Assembly: GCA_021014945.1 (NCBI GenBank)
Contig: MU266367.1
Span: 1 to 64,000 of the forward strand
Direction of reading: 5' to 3'
Length of the DNA stretch: 64,000 nt
Source: Leucogyrophana mollusca
Taxonomy: Eukaryota; Basidiomycota; Agaricomycetes; Boletales
A model generated the notes under the pieces. It ran no database searches, was not told the DNA's origin, and worked only from the letters and a program-made list of their open reading frames with translations. Below are positions 26,593-38,341 of the stretch, piece by piece; within the stretch, counting starts at the first letter, position 1, and every line of letters starts with the position of its first letter. The translations under genes were made by a program, and so were the position numbers.

Positions 26593-28707
26593 GATGAATA
26601 TGATTACTGCGGAAGAGTTTAAAACGGAATGTTCAGCTGAGAGAACAGAAGAATTTGCTGGGGAGACGAGTCAGAAAATTGGAGAGAGCTCGTGTGGGGC
26701 GAAATCAGAGGGTCGTTTAGCTGCTGCGGAACACGCAAGCACGGCTTATAACGATCCTTTGTCAGCAACCGCTCCCACCCTTCACAGCCTGATTCGGACA
26801 ATGCCGGAAACAACAATCATCGGCATGTCTTCGGCATCCCACACGTCAGTGCTCAACCGCCTCGGCTTGACGCCCATCTGTCGCTCTCAACCACAAGCCG
26901 ACGCGCGTGATGAGCCCCATCCATCAGCGACAAAGATCGGGTTAGTGAATTTGTGATGCACAAAGCAACACCTGTGTTGTGTTGTCCTTACAGATCTAAT
27001 TTCGCCCCGAACTGTTGGATTCGAACAATGCTGCCCCTTTCAAATTAAAAGATCTGTCACACTTTGTTCAAGCGGGCCTGGACGAGGAACACGTTTATAC
27101 GACGCGTCGTTGGGACGGCGTTTATTGTGGGGACAACTCGTCCAAGTTCGCCCTTGTCAACGGTCAACCGGACTGGATACCACTGCACTACTAATACATC
27201 TTACATAATAACCAGCGACATCGGAATTTGTGCAAGCCACTACTAAGCCGGTACGCTCATATCATAAGAGTGCTTTCACTAATGTCGATGCCGATCACAG
27301 AGTCGCATCAGGGTGAAAATTGTCGCACCCCTGTGCAACCCACCCTGTCGGGTTTGCTTTGCAGTCGTGTCGTGTGGACATGCGCAGCATGGCGTCTAAA
27401 GGGTGGCGTAAAGCGCTCAGAGCTGGCACGGAGGAATATTTGTGTTCAGGTCAGTAACTGCGGACATCCTTTTGTTTTGTTCTCTCCTGCGGAACAATGT
27501 CCACGAGGTTCCAACTTCTGCGCAGCGTGGAAGTCAAGTTGTAACTGGGCGAATGGTCAATCGTTTTCTGGTATGTTTGTAATCATTGTCACAGTAAGCC
27601 GGGATCTCAAGAGACTACCAGGCGCCTTCAGCGAGGGAACCCCTGGCCGTCTTCGCGCTACAGTAATACGTCGTATCAATATGCCTCGCAAGGTGAGTGT
27701 AGGGAGCTCTCGCCAGTCTGAGTCTAGAGGTACGATCCTCATCTTTATATCACGAGAATATCAAACAAGGTTTCTGATCATCAAATCTCATCACAGGCTT
27801 CTCACACAAACTTCCTGTGCTGCCCCAACCGTTCGATCCAGCGCTAGATCCATGGGAACACACACGGCTCAACACCTCCGTCTTGTTCTAATAGATTTCA
27901 ACACACAGGTGTGAGTCCGAGAATGTCGAGGTCCTTCTCAATCACATGAGGGTGAAACCGTTACGGCACCACAACACACCAGTCACCACTTGCACTGCAT
28001 CATGCCTTGAACGTTCTGATAGATGCAGCGATTATAGCTAGTAAGTCCCAGTAATACCTTTCTATCACTCGTTCGGTTGTCAGCTACGCACTGCTCGGCG
28101 CGGGAATTCTGCCAGCAGTGCTTTTCCAGCGGTGCGGGCGGAGTATCATCTACAGTCTCGATGCTGCACACCACATGCGAAACCAGCGTCGTGAACTATA
28201 CGTAATTGCCCTCACCTGGTGGCCTCACTGCTCAGCACTTATCCTCGCCCGCGTGCAGGCTGCAGTCCCTCCTAGCATCACTGAACCTCTATCGGTGCCG
28301 CTTATCCTGCCTTATGTCTTCTGACAAGGCTTGGCCATTGCCGAATAGCGCGGAGAGCATTCCTTCTCCTCAGCGGGTCTCGTGCATTGGTTTTATATAC
28401 ATTGATGGGGCCCCATCCTACCCAAAGCAGTTAGATGGAGCGCTGGACTACTACAGCAGGGCAGCCTGGGGGTCAGTGGTCCCATTGTGGTGGAGAGCTG
28501 TGCCATGCTATCCAATGGTTGATGGCGAACTGATTTCATCCCATCCATCGAAATACTTGGGCGCGATTTGCATTGTCTCTGCGCGGGCAGCGGCATCTCA
28601 CTTGCGGCCCTTGCAAGCTAGTGGGTGAGTGCATAATATTAACTAGGGCCATGTGCCGCGTGTGGGTGTAGCAAGCTCATGGTGTCTAAGGATAGCTTCC
28701 TGACATC
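26593..28707. other. Gene-poor interval upstream of tRNA-Lys
   Basis: About 2.1 kb between the zinc-finger gene start and tRNA-Lys. The first part must carry the zinc-finger promoter. Open frames of 121 codons (26591-26956), 228 codons (27228-27914) and 140 codons (28206-28628) lack recognisable domains and have implausible composition. The one segment that splices to something protein-like is listed separately at 27681-27891. No transposase, reverse transcriptase or terminal repeats were seen. Confidence 0.45.
27681..27891 (+). CDS. Weak candidate two-exon small gene
   Basis: The ATG at 27681 starts a frame (MPRKVSVGSSRQSESR) that reaches a GT donor at 27730. Splicing to the AG at 27796 gives a 67-bp intron of usual size and keeps the frame. 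The second exon reads FSHKLPVLPQPFDPALDPWE then HTRLNTSVLF and stop, 47 residues in all. The Pro-rich, Trp-containing tail looks like real protein but matches no family I know. The true start could be further upstream in the same frame. It may equally be chance. Confidence 0.2.
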
Positions 28708-28790
28708 GCCCGCCTAGCTCAATCGGATAGAGCGTCAGACTCTTATGACTAGGCGATCTGAAGGCTGCGAGTTCGACCCTCGCGGTGGGC
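28708..28790 (+). tRNA. tRNA-Lys (anticodon CTT) with a 10-nt intron
   Basis: The acceptor GCCCGCC pairs with GGTGGGC. The D arm is GCTC/GAGC, the anticodon stem TCAGA/TCTGA, the loop CTCTTAA with anticodon CTT, the variable loop AGGCT and the T arm GCGAG-TTCGACC-CTCGC. The mature RNA is 73 nt. The extra bases 28746-28755 lie right after the purine 3' of the anticodon, the canonical tRNA intron position. Box A (TAGCTCAATCGG) and box B (GTTCGACCC) are intact. A T-rich run (tttttatgttttt) just downstream is a good Pol III terminator. Confidence 0.92.
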
Positions 28791-29751
28791 TATCAGTTTT
28801 TATGTTTTTACATTACTCGCCATTCCCATTCTTATTTTCAGTCGATGAAACTCGTGGCGTCTCGGATTTCGAAGGTGAATTTCCGTTGGGAACCATGATG
28901 GATTCGCATATGGGGAATGTACTTTGGATATGTTTCCCGAATGATGTGAGCGAATCCGTTATCTGGGGCTTCGAGCTTCAAGCTTCAAGCTCGAGAGGAC
29001 CTTTCGGACATGCATGTCTGCCATGACGTTTCAACTCCCGGGACTGGACTCACAGAGAAACAGATGGACACCGGGGTGCTGCGAAATTCTATGTCAGGCA
29101 TAAACCCGGAGTCCGTGTGCTCGCCTTGCTTCCGGTTTTTTTTCGTCCGCTCTGATTCGACGTTGATTCCCCCCAAGTCAGCCTAGCGTCAAGGGAGATT
29201 ATCATCCGCGCTCGAAGGGTTCCTATGCGCATAGTCTTCCGTAAACGACCTTATGGTCGTTCACCCTCACGGTCCATGGAAGGCGTGCGCGCAACTGTTG
29301 TCAAAGATTATACCAGAAATTCGGCTCGGATGAGTGCCTTGTTGGTTAGATGAACAGAAACTTCTGAGTCCTACTGCTGTATCAGAGAGCGTGCAATTAG
29401 CCCCTGATTGGGTTGCGTGTCCACCATACTATCATCGTATGGGCTGCACCCAATCGAAGATATCATAGATGAGTGGATTCCCGTCTAGTTATGTATGTGT
29501 CCATTGGCTTCAAACGGTTTGTAGTATATATCACTCGCGGCCCTCGAAACGTCGCTGAGGGAAGGCGGGCAAGAGGTGAAATATTTACAACTCTGTATAA
29601 TTCAATGCAGTTCGTCATAGATAATGATACTTCTAAATTCTTGTCCTAGCTGGCGGGGTCATGTATCCTCTGTTAGATGGTATAGTCGTATCGCTTGTCC
29701 ATGGTATCGTAAGTCAATAAATCATCAGAGATGACCAGCATCAACGTAAGC
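28791..29751. other. Intergenic, tRNA-Lys to SUR7 gene 3' end
   Basis: About 960 bases without a supported gene. They contain the tRNA terminator, a 7-bp perfect hairpin (29244-29261) and a stronger nested hairpin (29406-29455). A plus-strand frame at 28745-29026 overlaps the tRNA and is not credible. Confidence 0.45.
29406..29455. other. Nested hairpin of about 50 nt
   Basis: The outer stem is GATTGGGT (29406-29413) with ACCCAATC (29448-29455), extendable by two GC pairs past a bulged T. The inner stem CCATAC (29424-29429) pairs with GTATGG (29437-29442) around a 7-base loop. This makes a two-tier helix of about 16 pairs. It lies about 300 bases past the SUR7 stop. It could be an RNA structure or a short palindromic repeat remnant; the function is unknown. 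Confidence 0.4.
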
Positions 29752-30834
29752 TCATCCTCGGAACGTGCAGCAGCTGCACAATAAGATGAGCGTTCGACAA
29801 GCACATTAAGACAATGAGATTTTACACACCTAACCATGTATGGCACAATTGAGGCCGTCAAGCAAGCAAAAGCAGCCCAGCTGAGGTATATACCAGTGCC
29901 GTAGGATACTGTGATCCCTGATGGTATGCCTTGCGCAACATCGAAGGCGTTGACTCCCTCTGCTTTCTTTACGATGGCTGTCCATATGGCGGCTCCGATG
30001 AGAACGAATAATGAAGCGACAACAGACATTCCAGTCGACACAAAGAACGCAAAGGTCATCCGTAGGACGCCGCTGCATAATGATTTGAGCAGAAAGCTAA
30101 AGCGAGGAAACCCGGACTCACGTTATCAGAGCGACAGCAGCAGCTATTGCACCCAAGAGCAGGAAATAGTAGGCTACGTGGGCATTGTAACCGAGATATG
30201 ATGAGTTCATGAATGTGGTATCGACAAAAATGGCGTCCGAGTACTGTGAGTAGTTGAGGAACATGTCGGATGTGAGAGCAGTATATGGCTGAAAATTCGC
30301 CGCAATAGTTTGGTTTGAGCACGAGCCAGCCGTGGTGTTCACGTAGGCACAGTACGAGTACAATCCAAACTCATACAACCGCCTGAGGCCAGTTCGTGCA
30401 CCGAGTGGAGTGGATGCATTCTCTGCATATAGACCCTGGATGGGGACCTTGAAAGCGTCACCAAGAGCTTCCCTGTGAAAATTGATCGCCATCGGTAGGT
30501 CATGCTATTATTTGAATTTGCGTACGCGTATCCTGAGGTGTTGACTTTGGCCTGTAAAATCCAAAAATTAGGACGTTCAGGATGCACGTTGTATGAAATG
30601 AGTCACCATTGATATTCCATGTGGAACGGTGGATGTGTTGATTTGCCCGACCTAAAGCAGATAGCTGATAAGATTGAAGAGACATCGAGCTCGACAAACA
30701 AAGACGTACATGGACAAAGATCAGCAGCAGCACTGCTGCAAAACTGGTGCAATGTTCACAAGCGGAACCAGAATGGCCGAAATGGGGACTCACGACAAGA
30801 AAGAGGCAGATCCTACGCAGTACTCTCCCTTCAT
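29752..30834 (-). CDS. SUR7/PalI-family plasma membrane protein
   Basis: SUR7-family proteins are four-span, claudin-like proteins of fungal plasma membrane domains (eisosome/MCC) and cortex organisation. Spliced by hand, the gene begins MKGEYCVGSASFLSFAAVLL, crosses the membrane, then has an external loop (NTSTVPHGIS, GLYAENASTPLG and LYEFGLYSYCAYVN with likely N-glycosylation sites). Three more spans follow (YYFLLLGAIAAAVALIT, FAFFVSTGMSVVASLFVLIG, GIYLSWAAFACLTASIVPYM). A last short exon ends MVSCCTFRG with the stop at 29752-29754, a typical family tail. An unspliced frame would run to 29673 but gives a poor tail. About 250 residues. It is divergent from ATG26. Confidence 0.87.
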
Positions 30835-31158
30835 TTCTGGCGAGCAAGGAAATCAGCTGAAGAGGAACAAAGCGGAATTATACGGGTGGGATGAATAATG
30901 ATGAACTGCGAGACCTTATTAGCCTCAAGGACGCGACCTGCAGCTCTCCACGCGCCGGAGTATTTAACGTGGTCATGGTTCGTTCGTGTGGCTAAATATT
31001 CCCACGAACATTGTATCTCCATACGCCAAACCTGGCCAAACTAGCCCGCTATAGCACAGCGAGGCTACAAACCAGAACACCGACAAGTCTCTCTCAAGAC
31101 CGCATCACAACGTCACAAAGCTTTAATATCGGACAGATATACTGGCTTATCGCTCGGG
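30835..31158. promoter_or_regulatory. Divergent promoter, SUR7-family gene / ATG26
   Basis: These 324 bases separate two divergent start codons of membrane-related genes. A 7-bp inverted repeat, GTTCGTG (30982-30988) and CACGAAC (31003-31009), brackets an AT-rich core (ctaaatatt) that could be a TATA-like element or an operator. No established factor is implied. Confidence 0.45.
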
Positions 31159-34100
31159 ATGTCAAAGCTGACCTCTTGGAAGCCATTAGCCCGTGGTCCA
31201 GTGGTCACTGGACCTTTCGAGACGACGCCGCAGGATCTGGGTCTCCAGGATCAAACCGAGGACGAAACCGACAGTAGTTCTCCTCAAGGACGCATCAAAC
31301 GTGTGGCAGTCAAGACTGCAGATCTCGGGAAGAGCCTCAGCAGACGTGCTCGGTCACCAAACTCACCTTCCAATGAAGGGCATGGACGTGGTTTGAGTCT
31401 CAGTCGCAAGGGTAAAGGTAAACTGACTGAAAAGGGCCAAACAGAAGGTAAGCCGACATCTCGTACCGTGTCTTCCGGGAAACTGATTGCCATGTCATAG
31501 GTCAGTCAATTGCGCAGCCGCAGTTTTCTATTCAGAAACCGATCGCGTTGTCCACAGGAAGTTTGAATGTCGAAATACCTCCGTCCGCTCCTGCCCCTGA
31601 TGATTCACCCTTCATAAGACCTCCTTCACCCTCACTTCCTTCTAGCAGGCCCTCATTACAATCCTTTCGAGGTGCCGGTTCTGTGCGTCCTTGTTTGCTG
31701 CCAAGGTCGCCCCAGATTTACTCTAAACCTCAACAGATGCGTGCTGGTACACAGACCTTAATTCAAGCGCTTCAGGCGCTCCCTTGGACGGATGATCCAG
31801 ATAATGAAGATATATCAAATATTCACATACCGCAAGTTGACTCCGACAGCGACGAAGACCCCTCCGGTACGTCTTGCATGACAGAAATCGTGCTCCAATG
31901 AATTCTGACGATACTCAGGCAACCACATGGCATCGTCAATACACGCGATATACCGGCCTGTTGCGCGCTCTCGTAGAACGGAATTACCAATATCGGGTCC
32001 TGGAGGCAAAGCTTTACCTTCTCCAGTAGAACGTCCGGAAGGATCCGACGCTGACTTCGATGGTTCGGCACCATCAGAAGACGATGTCGACGCAGAAGAT
32101 TTTGAGGCCATGACGCCTCGTCCCCCTGACACTCAGAGACCTGACTATGGGCTCTCAGAGCCCGCCTCACAACCACCATCAACGTATCGCCCTGGCATGT
32201 TCTCTCGTAGACGGGCTGCCAGCCGTGCTGGCAGTATGACCACTGTCAAGATTCAGCGGAGGACGCGACTGGCGCAGAAACTCAAAGAAATATATGAAAT
32301 AGACGCTATTAGCGAGGTCATGGCCGGTATGCTTCCAAACACTCATCGTGGATTCTGTCTAAATTTTTTTCTTTTCAGAAATGCCGTGCTGGCTCCTTCG
32401 CTCCGTTTGTGAGAATCTTTTATTTCGGTTTTACGATCTCCTAATCTTCGAGCAGTGCTGCAGGGGTATATGTACCTGACGAACTCTCACTTGTGTTTCT
32501 TCGCGCACATGCCAAACAGAGAGGTAGCTTTTCAGAATCTAATTACTCTCGTCTGCTAACGCGGCAGCAGGACCAAGTGCTGAAATCCGGTACCCTAAGT
32601 AAAAAGGCTACTCGAACCAAACGATGGACAAAGTATTGGTTTGTACTCAAGAACGATGCATTGTCTTGGTATCAGTCTTCTTCTGTGGGTCCTTGCTTCA
32701 AGTATTGTCCGCGCATTCACCAACATCCTGTGTCAGGATCCGTATTTTCTTAATGGCATCATGGACCTCCGGTATGCTATTTCCTGCGATCCTTCGGGCG
32801 ACAAGGAAATTCGTCTGCGAACGAACCAGAAAAGTATGGTTTTGTCTGCGGATTCTGTGCCCAGCCGAGAAGAATGGGTCAAGGCCATTCGCAAGGTCAT
32901 TTTCAAGTCGCAAAACATGGGAGACACTGTGAAGGTGTGTCCCTACTCGTACATGTGCCTGACATCATACCCATGCCACTTAGATTGCGATTCCCTACTC
33001 CGCAATTCTCGACGTCGAAAAGTCATCAGCATTAGATTTCAGTGAGACCATTGAGATCAAGGTTTTCGACAAAGAGGAACATCTTTCTGTGGACTCGTAC
33101 TTCTTTGCGTACTTCCATGAGCTCCAGGCCGCATTGGAACAGATTCGGGACGCTGTGCGTACATGCCGCACTCTACCACCGAGGTCGTCACCACAAGCCC
33201 TCTTGGACACGACAGCCGCTCGGCCTTCCGCGCCTCATGTCATTGACCGAGCACGGAGCCTGCCAACCCCCGATTCAAGATTTGGGTCGGGTTTCCGACT
33301 GACGAGCCTTCTGCGTCCTTTCCAAGATTCACTTCCTCTTGGGCGGATGAATAGTGCGCCAACGCCACCAGAAAGTTCAGACGAGTTTACTCACATATCC
33401 AAGAGCGGCAATGCCTCATTTGTCCCTGTGACATCTTCCACGCCGGATCGTGTCTCGTCTCCAGATTCTCCGAAGACCGCCCAACCCTCTGCAAAGGGTA
33501 ATTCTACCTCTGCCCCAGTTGACCATACTTATCCACCTTCGACTTCAGCGGGAGAGCTTCCTCCCCAGAATTCTACTCGGGGTATTGTTTCAGGTGTCCC
33601 TTGGAATGTCGGGGTACCCTCGTGGCTGAAGGTTCCACGCAAAGGCCTCAGCAGTTCAACTTCTAATGCGACTATGAGCTCTGCAGCCCCCGTGTCCCCA
33701 AGTGCTGGCGGGGTGCGCGAGGTATACTCGTCGTCCGATATTGCCACCCATGGTGAACCGCTGGGAGCTGGTCATGGTGACTTGGGATACAGCGTTCTAG
33801 AAACAGCCGAAGCGGCCGTAGATACAGACACCACCGAGAAGTTCAGGAATGCCTTCGCTTTTGACGACAAGGAGATACTTCTTGGATGTACGCTGTTTTC
33901 TGCCTCTATCCTCCTGGAAAGACTGATGATTGTTCGAAGACTTCTCTGGATACATTTTCCGTCTACTCCCTATTTATGGCCGCCTATACGTTTCCACCAA
34001 TTTCTTCTGCTTCAAGTCCAGCGGACCTTTAACGTCCAAAACACGCGTCAGTTACCCCCTCCATTCCCTTGATGTTTCCTCACGCGATCTTTCTCAGATG

Positions 34101-36540
34101 ATTCTTCCTATACGTGATATTCTGGCAGTAGAAAAGTCGAAAGCCACTCGATTCGGGCATCACGGTCTCATAGTTGTAATCAAAGGTCACGAAGAACTCT
34201 TCTTCGAGTTCGGTTTCGAGGATCGACGGACAGCCTTCGTAACGATTCTAGAGCGACAAATGGAAGATATCAGGAGACGCACAAATGCTGGCGATCAACC
34301 TGTGGTCAGTCAAGGAAAGCGCGATGCCCTGATCCTAGAGGAATTCGACCCCAGGAGAAATTCATTCAGTAGTGATCTTGATCCAACCCCTGCATCTGAG
34401 AGCATGTCGGACTCATTACCGGCTGTGATGTTTACCTCGGCTTCCTCAACCTTCCTGACTTTCAAGCCCAAGGAATCTCTCCATTTCACATTCTTGACTA
34501 TTGGCTCCCGAGGAGATGTTCAGCCTTATATCGCCCTCGGGAAAGGCCTCATGGAAGACGGTCACCGTGTCAGAATTGCCACTCATGGGGAGTACCAAGA
34601 GTGGATCGAATCTGTTAGTTCCTTGCGCAACGGGTCCCTGATATGCCTTACTGACTCCCTTGTAGCATGGCATCGAATTTGGGTACGTTGGTGGAGATCC
34701 GGCCGAGCTCATGCGAATTTGTATCGAAAACGGCACTTTCACTGTTTCTTTCCTCAAAGAGGGTGTGCAGAAGGTAGTCAACTTGTCTCTCACCCTGAAC
34801 TTTCCACCTAATTTGTGCTATAGTTTCGCGGGTGGCTAGATGATCTCCTAAAGACGTCGTTTGATGCCTGTAAAGGCACTGATGTCTTGATTGAGAGCCC
34901 CAGTGCTATGGGTGGATTCCATATTGCCGAAGCGCTCCAGATCCCCTATTTTAGAGCGTTTACTATGACGTGGACTCGTACTAGGTTAGTGCCTATTTAT
35001 TCTGTTGAGCAAAAAGCTTAACTCAACGCATCTTTAGGGCGTATCCTCATGCCTTCGCTGTTCCGGAACACAAGGCCAGTCGATCGTACTGCTTACTCCA
35101 CCATCACTAACGTTATATCTTTATCAGATGGGTGGCGGCTATAACTACATGGTATGCCCGGGATACCTTGATTCCGGACTTAGACTCACAATAATTTGTA
35201 CAGTCTTATGTCGTGTTCGATCAAGTATTCTGGCGAGCAACCTCCGGTCAGATCAACCGTTGGCGACGCAACGTTCTGCACCTCGAGAATACCAGTTTAG
35301 ACAAGATGGAGCCCCATAAAATCCCTTTCTTATACAATTTCAGCCCTAGCGTTGTCCCTCCGCCCTTAGACTGGCCCGAATGGATCCGCGTTACTGGTCA
35401 TTCTTATTTCACATCCCCCATTTTCCACTAACTCATACTTCTTCAGGTTATTGGTTCTTAAACGATGCAGAAGTTGGTGCAAAGAAATGGACCCCTCCCC
35501 CAGATCTACTACCATTCATCGATTCCGCCCACCAAGCGGGGAAGAAAGTCGTGTATATTGGGTTCGGGAGTATTGTGGTCTCTGATCCAAAAGCCATGAC
35601 TCGATGTGTCATCGAAGCGGTCTTACAGAGCGGCGTATATGCGATTCTCTCCAAGGGGTGGTCTGATAGACTTCACACAAAGACGTCTGATGGCACTGAA
35701 CCAGAAGAACCTTTCCCTGAGCAGATTTACCCCATATCCTCGATACCTCATGACTGGTTGTTCCAGCGCATTGATGCCGCCTGCCACCACGGAGGTGCTG
35801 GCACCACTGGCGCTACTCTGCGAGGTACTAGATGTTCCCCATTGCACCAAACACACCCTAATATTTTCTCCGCAGCTGGGATACCGTTAATCATCAAACC
35901 TTTCTTTGGGGACCAATTCTTCTGGGCGGATCGTGTGGAAGCCCTCGGCATTGGCACCGGCGTCCGCAAGCTTACTGTCGACAGTCTTGCGGAGGCACTC
36001 ATATCTGCAACTACCGATATCAAACAGATTGACCGTGCGAAACTGGTTGGAGAGCAAATACGCTCGGTAATGTATCTCCTTTTACGCAAAGGAGTATATC
36101 CTAACTTTCGCTGCTGTGAACAGGAGAATGGTGTAGCCACTGCCATAGAGGCCATCTATCGGGATCTCGACTACGCACGCTCGTTGATCAAACATGTTGC
36201 CCATAACGCGGAGGTCTCTCCAGAAGCCGAGGAGGCTACTCTCCGAGACGGGCATCCCATCTCCTCGTCACATTCCACACTAGACCGGTCCGCTTCTCGG
36301 TCTCGCTACAGTTCGGCTGGATCTCATCGCAGGGCCCCGAGCGAAGATTGGAGTGTCATATCCGATCAGGATGACCGCCGTTCCTCCTTCGGTTCTCGGC
36401 GGAGCGATGGCAAGGTCGATCGCTCTTCGACACTCAAGCGAAGCAGCCTTGCAGCAGCAGTCATGTCTGTTCTTCCAGACGCCCTCACTCCTTCAAACCA
36501 TCGTCGTTCACTTTCGTCTTCATCCCAGCAGCAACCTTGA
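31159..36540 (+). CDS. ATG26: Sterol 3-beta-glucosyltransferase (UGT51/ATG26)
   Basis: It transfers glucose from UDP-glucose to ergosterol, making steryl glucosides; in some fungi it is needed for pexophagy. Domain order fits the family. A disordered Ser/Pro-rich N-terminus comes first. A first GRAM follows ([33 protein letters not shown]), then a PH domain ([37 protein letters not shown]) and a second GRAM ([30 protein letters not shown]). The GT1 catalytic part has [59 protein letters not shown] and [14 protein letters not shown]. The donor-binding segment [20 protein letters not shown] is joined across an intron. A Ser/Arg-rich tail ends QQQP. About 14 introns; roughly 1,500 residues, normal for basidiomycete versions. 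Confidence 0.95.
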
Positions 36541-36637
36541 TTGTATCGTTAAGCCCTACTTTAACCTGTCCATCTGTATAACCCTGATGCATATATCGCA
36601 CATATTTCCTAGTAGATACCGCACAATAGAATAATAT

Positions 36638-38341
36638 TTACATGGTAGAGCTCTGCTCGTAGTGTTCTGCTAGAATTCTCTTGCTGAACTGACCGAAATC
36701 TTCGGAAGGAGACACGCGCTGGTCTGTATCTGGCTGCATGAACAAAGCGAAGGTCTCTCGAGAGGTCTTCTCGTCTCCACCACCAACTCGAACACAGTGT
36801 GGAGTCGCGCGCAGCTTCCCTGCCGTTACAAGCTCTAACGCCTCCCCTGTCTGGAACGCAAGACAGTCCGGGGGTATGGACACCTTTGTCAGGTCGCCGC
36901 CCCGAGTCCGGATGTACAATCCGGAAGCAGGAGATGGTGCAGGTACGATCGTCGGGAATTGTCCACCTTCTTCCCTGAGGAACATGGCCTGCAAATGTGC
37001 GTCAGGCTGACCACCAAAACTGAGCTTAACCCAACTCACCGAACAAAGCCCCGTCAAAAGGGAGTTATCCAGGTGAAAACCGCACCAACTATCAATGGGT
37101 TCGTCTTCTGAGACTGGAGCGCTTCCTGGGGATGGTGGGAAGTAGTGTAGCAACCGTGCTTTTGTAGTCTGGGAAGTTCCGATCAATTCGGGGAGGGAGA
37201 AGGAAGTGTCTGCCAGGTGCTTGGAGACTGTCAGCAGGGGTTAGTTTTCGCGGCTGTGAAACATTTGTTGTACCCACCAAAGGGCTGGCAAGCTGCGGCT
37301 AGTTCACATCCGACTTTGAAGACAAATCTGAAGCCGGCTCAACGACCATACAGGCTATAGGAACGGATACCGACCTTCCCAGATTCTTAAACGCATCCTC
37401 GAAGCCTTCAACACCGGCTTCGGTTTTGTCAGGCCCTATATCGCGTTTCAGACAACTCGGGATCGATCTGCGAGACTCAAAGGTACACAGACGCACATAT
37501 GTTATTGCGATAGTATTCAGGGAATCCCTCCTTGAGGGCGGGGGATACGTTTGGTTCATCGACCACTGGGTTGGCATAGTATGATCCCTTAAGGGTGTCT
37601 ACAGAACGCATGTCCAGATTGAATGGGATTTCAGGAAAATTAAGGAAACCTTTACCTGGCTTGCCGTTCATTATTTCCTGCCGGATAGTGATATAAGGTT
37701 CCCATGGCAGACAGTTTATCATAAACCCCACACCTTTCCGTGAGACCACCCAAAGCTGTTCCGAACGCCAGTCACGCCGACCCGGGGTGCACGAGCAGAA
37801 CGAGGTGCTTACCTGTACGAGCTTCCGGGATCCGTGTACCGCGCTTTGACACTTTCATCTAAGCTGGCAAACTTGTACGAAAGCTTGAGCAAACTCTCCC
37901 TGTATGTCAAGTATTCGCTCGGAAGATCCTTGACCAATATAATGCCCAGGGCCTGGGGGTTTGATCCAAATGCTTGCTCTATAGCATTTTTGAGCGAGTG
38001 TGATAGAATTTGAGCCCATGGTGCGCACCGATGGATGCCTCGAGGGACAAAGGAGATGATTTCAAGGTGGGATACGATATCGATACTGCCCCTTGAGAAT
38101 TCATCGTCGAGCCCTGCAAAGGACGAGTTAGGGATGCCATTGTACGATATATTATCCTCCTCGCCATATCGCCAACGAGTTCGCTGGGAATAAGGAGGGT
38201 CCTCGTACTTGAGAAGGACTCGCAGGTGAAGATCCGGTATAAGCAGTGGCCCGGCAGCGCTATCCTACGCTCGCTTAAAGTCGTGGTCGATCTAATCAGG
38301 TCGTTCGTGCATGTGGACTTTACATGTAAGGTTTCCACCAT
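36638..38341 (-). CDS. 2-oxoglutarate/Fe(II)-dependent oxygenase (isopenicillin-N-synthase-like)
   Basis: A cupin-fold oxygenase of unknown substrate. The N-terminal half has the DIOX_N-like region (AFGSNPQALGIILVKDLPSE, KLSYKFASLDESVKARYTDP, SFGWSHGKEIMNGKPGKG, DTLKGSYYANPVVDEPN). The catalytic half shows the iron facial triad: His and Asp in CGFHLDNSLLTGL and the distal His in LRATPHCVR. It also has Arg-x-Ser-like 2-oxoglutarate contacts near SRETFALFMQP. Related proteins of this layout are common in fungi and plants and mostly uncharacterised. The start rests on a 59-bp first intron after MVETLH and is less certain than the rest. The gene lies 148 bases downstream of RIC1 on the same strand and 97 bases past the ATG26 stop, tail to tail. 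Confidence 0.82.

Noticed and set aside
26591..26956. 121-codon plus-strand frame starting over the zinc-finger gene start
   Set aside because: It overlaps the promoter and first codon of the C2H2 gene, is low complexity and has no family match.
27015..27060. tRNA T-arm-like sequence (ggattcgaac) on the minus strand
   Set aside because: No D arm, anticodon arm or acceptor stem can be built around it.
27228..27914. 228-codon open frame on the plus strand
   Set aside because: The composition is not protein-like over most of its length, with scattered Cys/Trp and no domain. Only its 3' part, spliced to another frame, was kept as a weak candidate.
29673..29751. Longer, unspliced C-terminus for the SUR7-family protein
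   Set aside because: Splicing restores the family tail SCCTFRG with a stop at 29752; the read-through tail is not conserved-looking.
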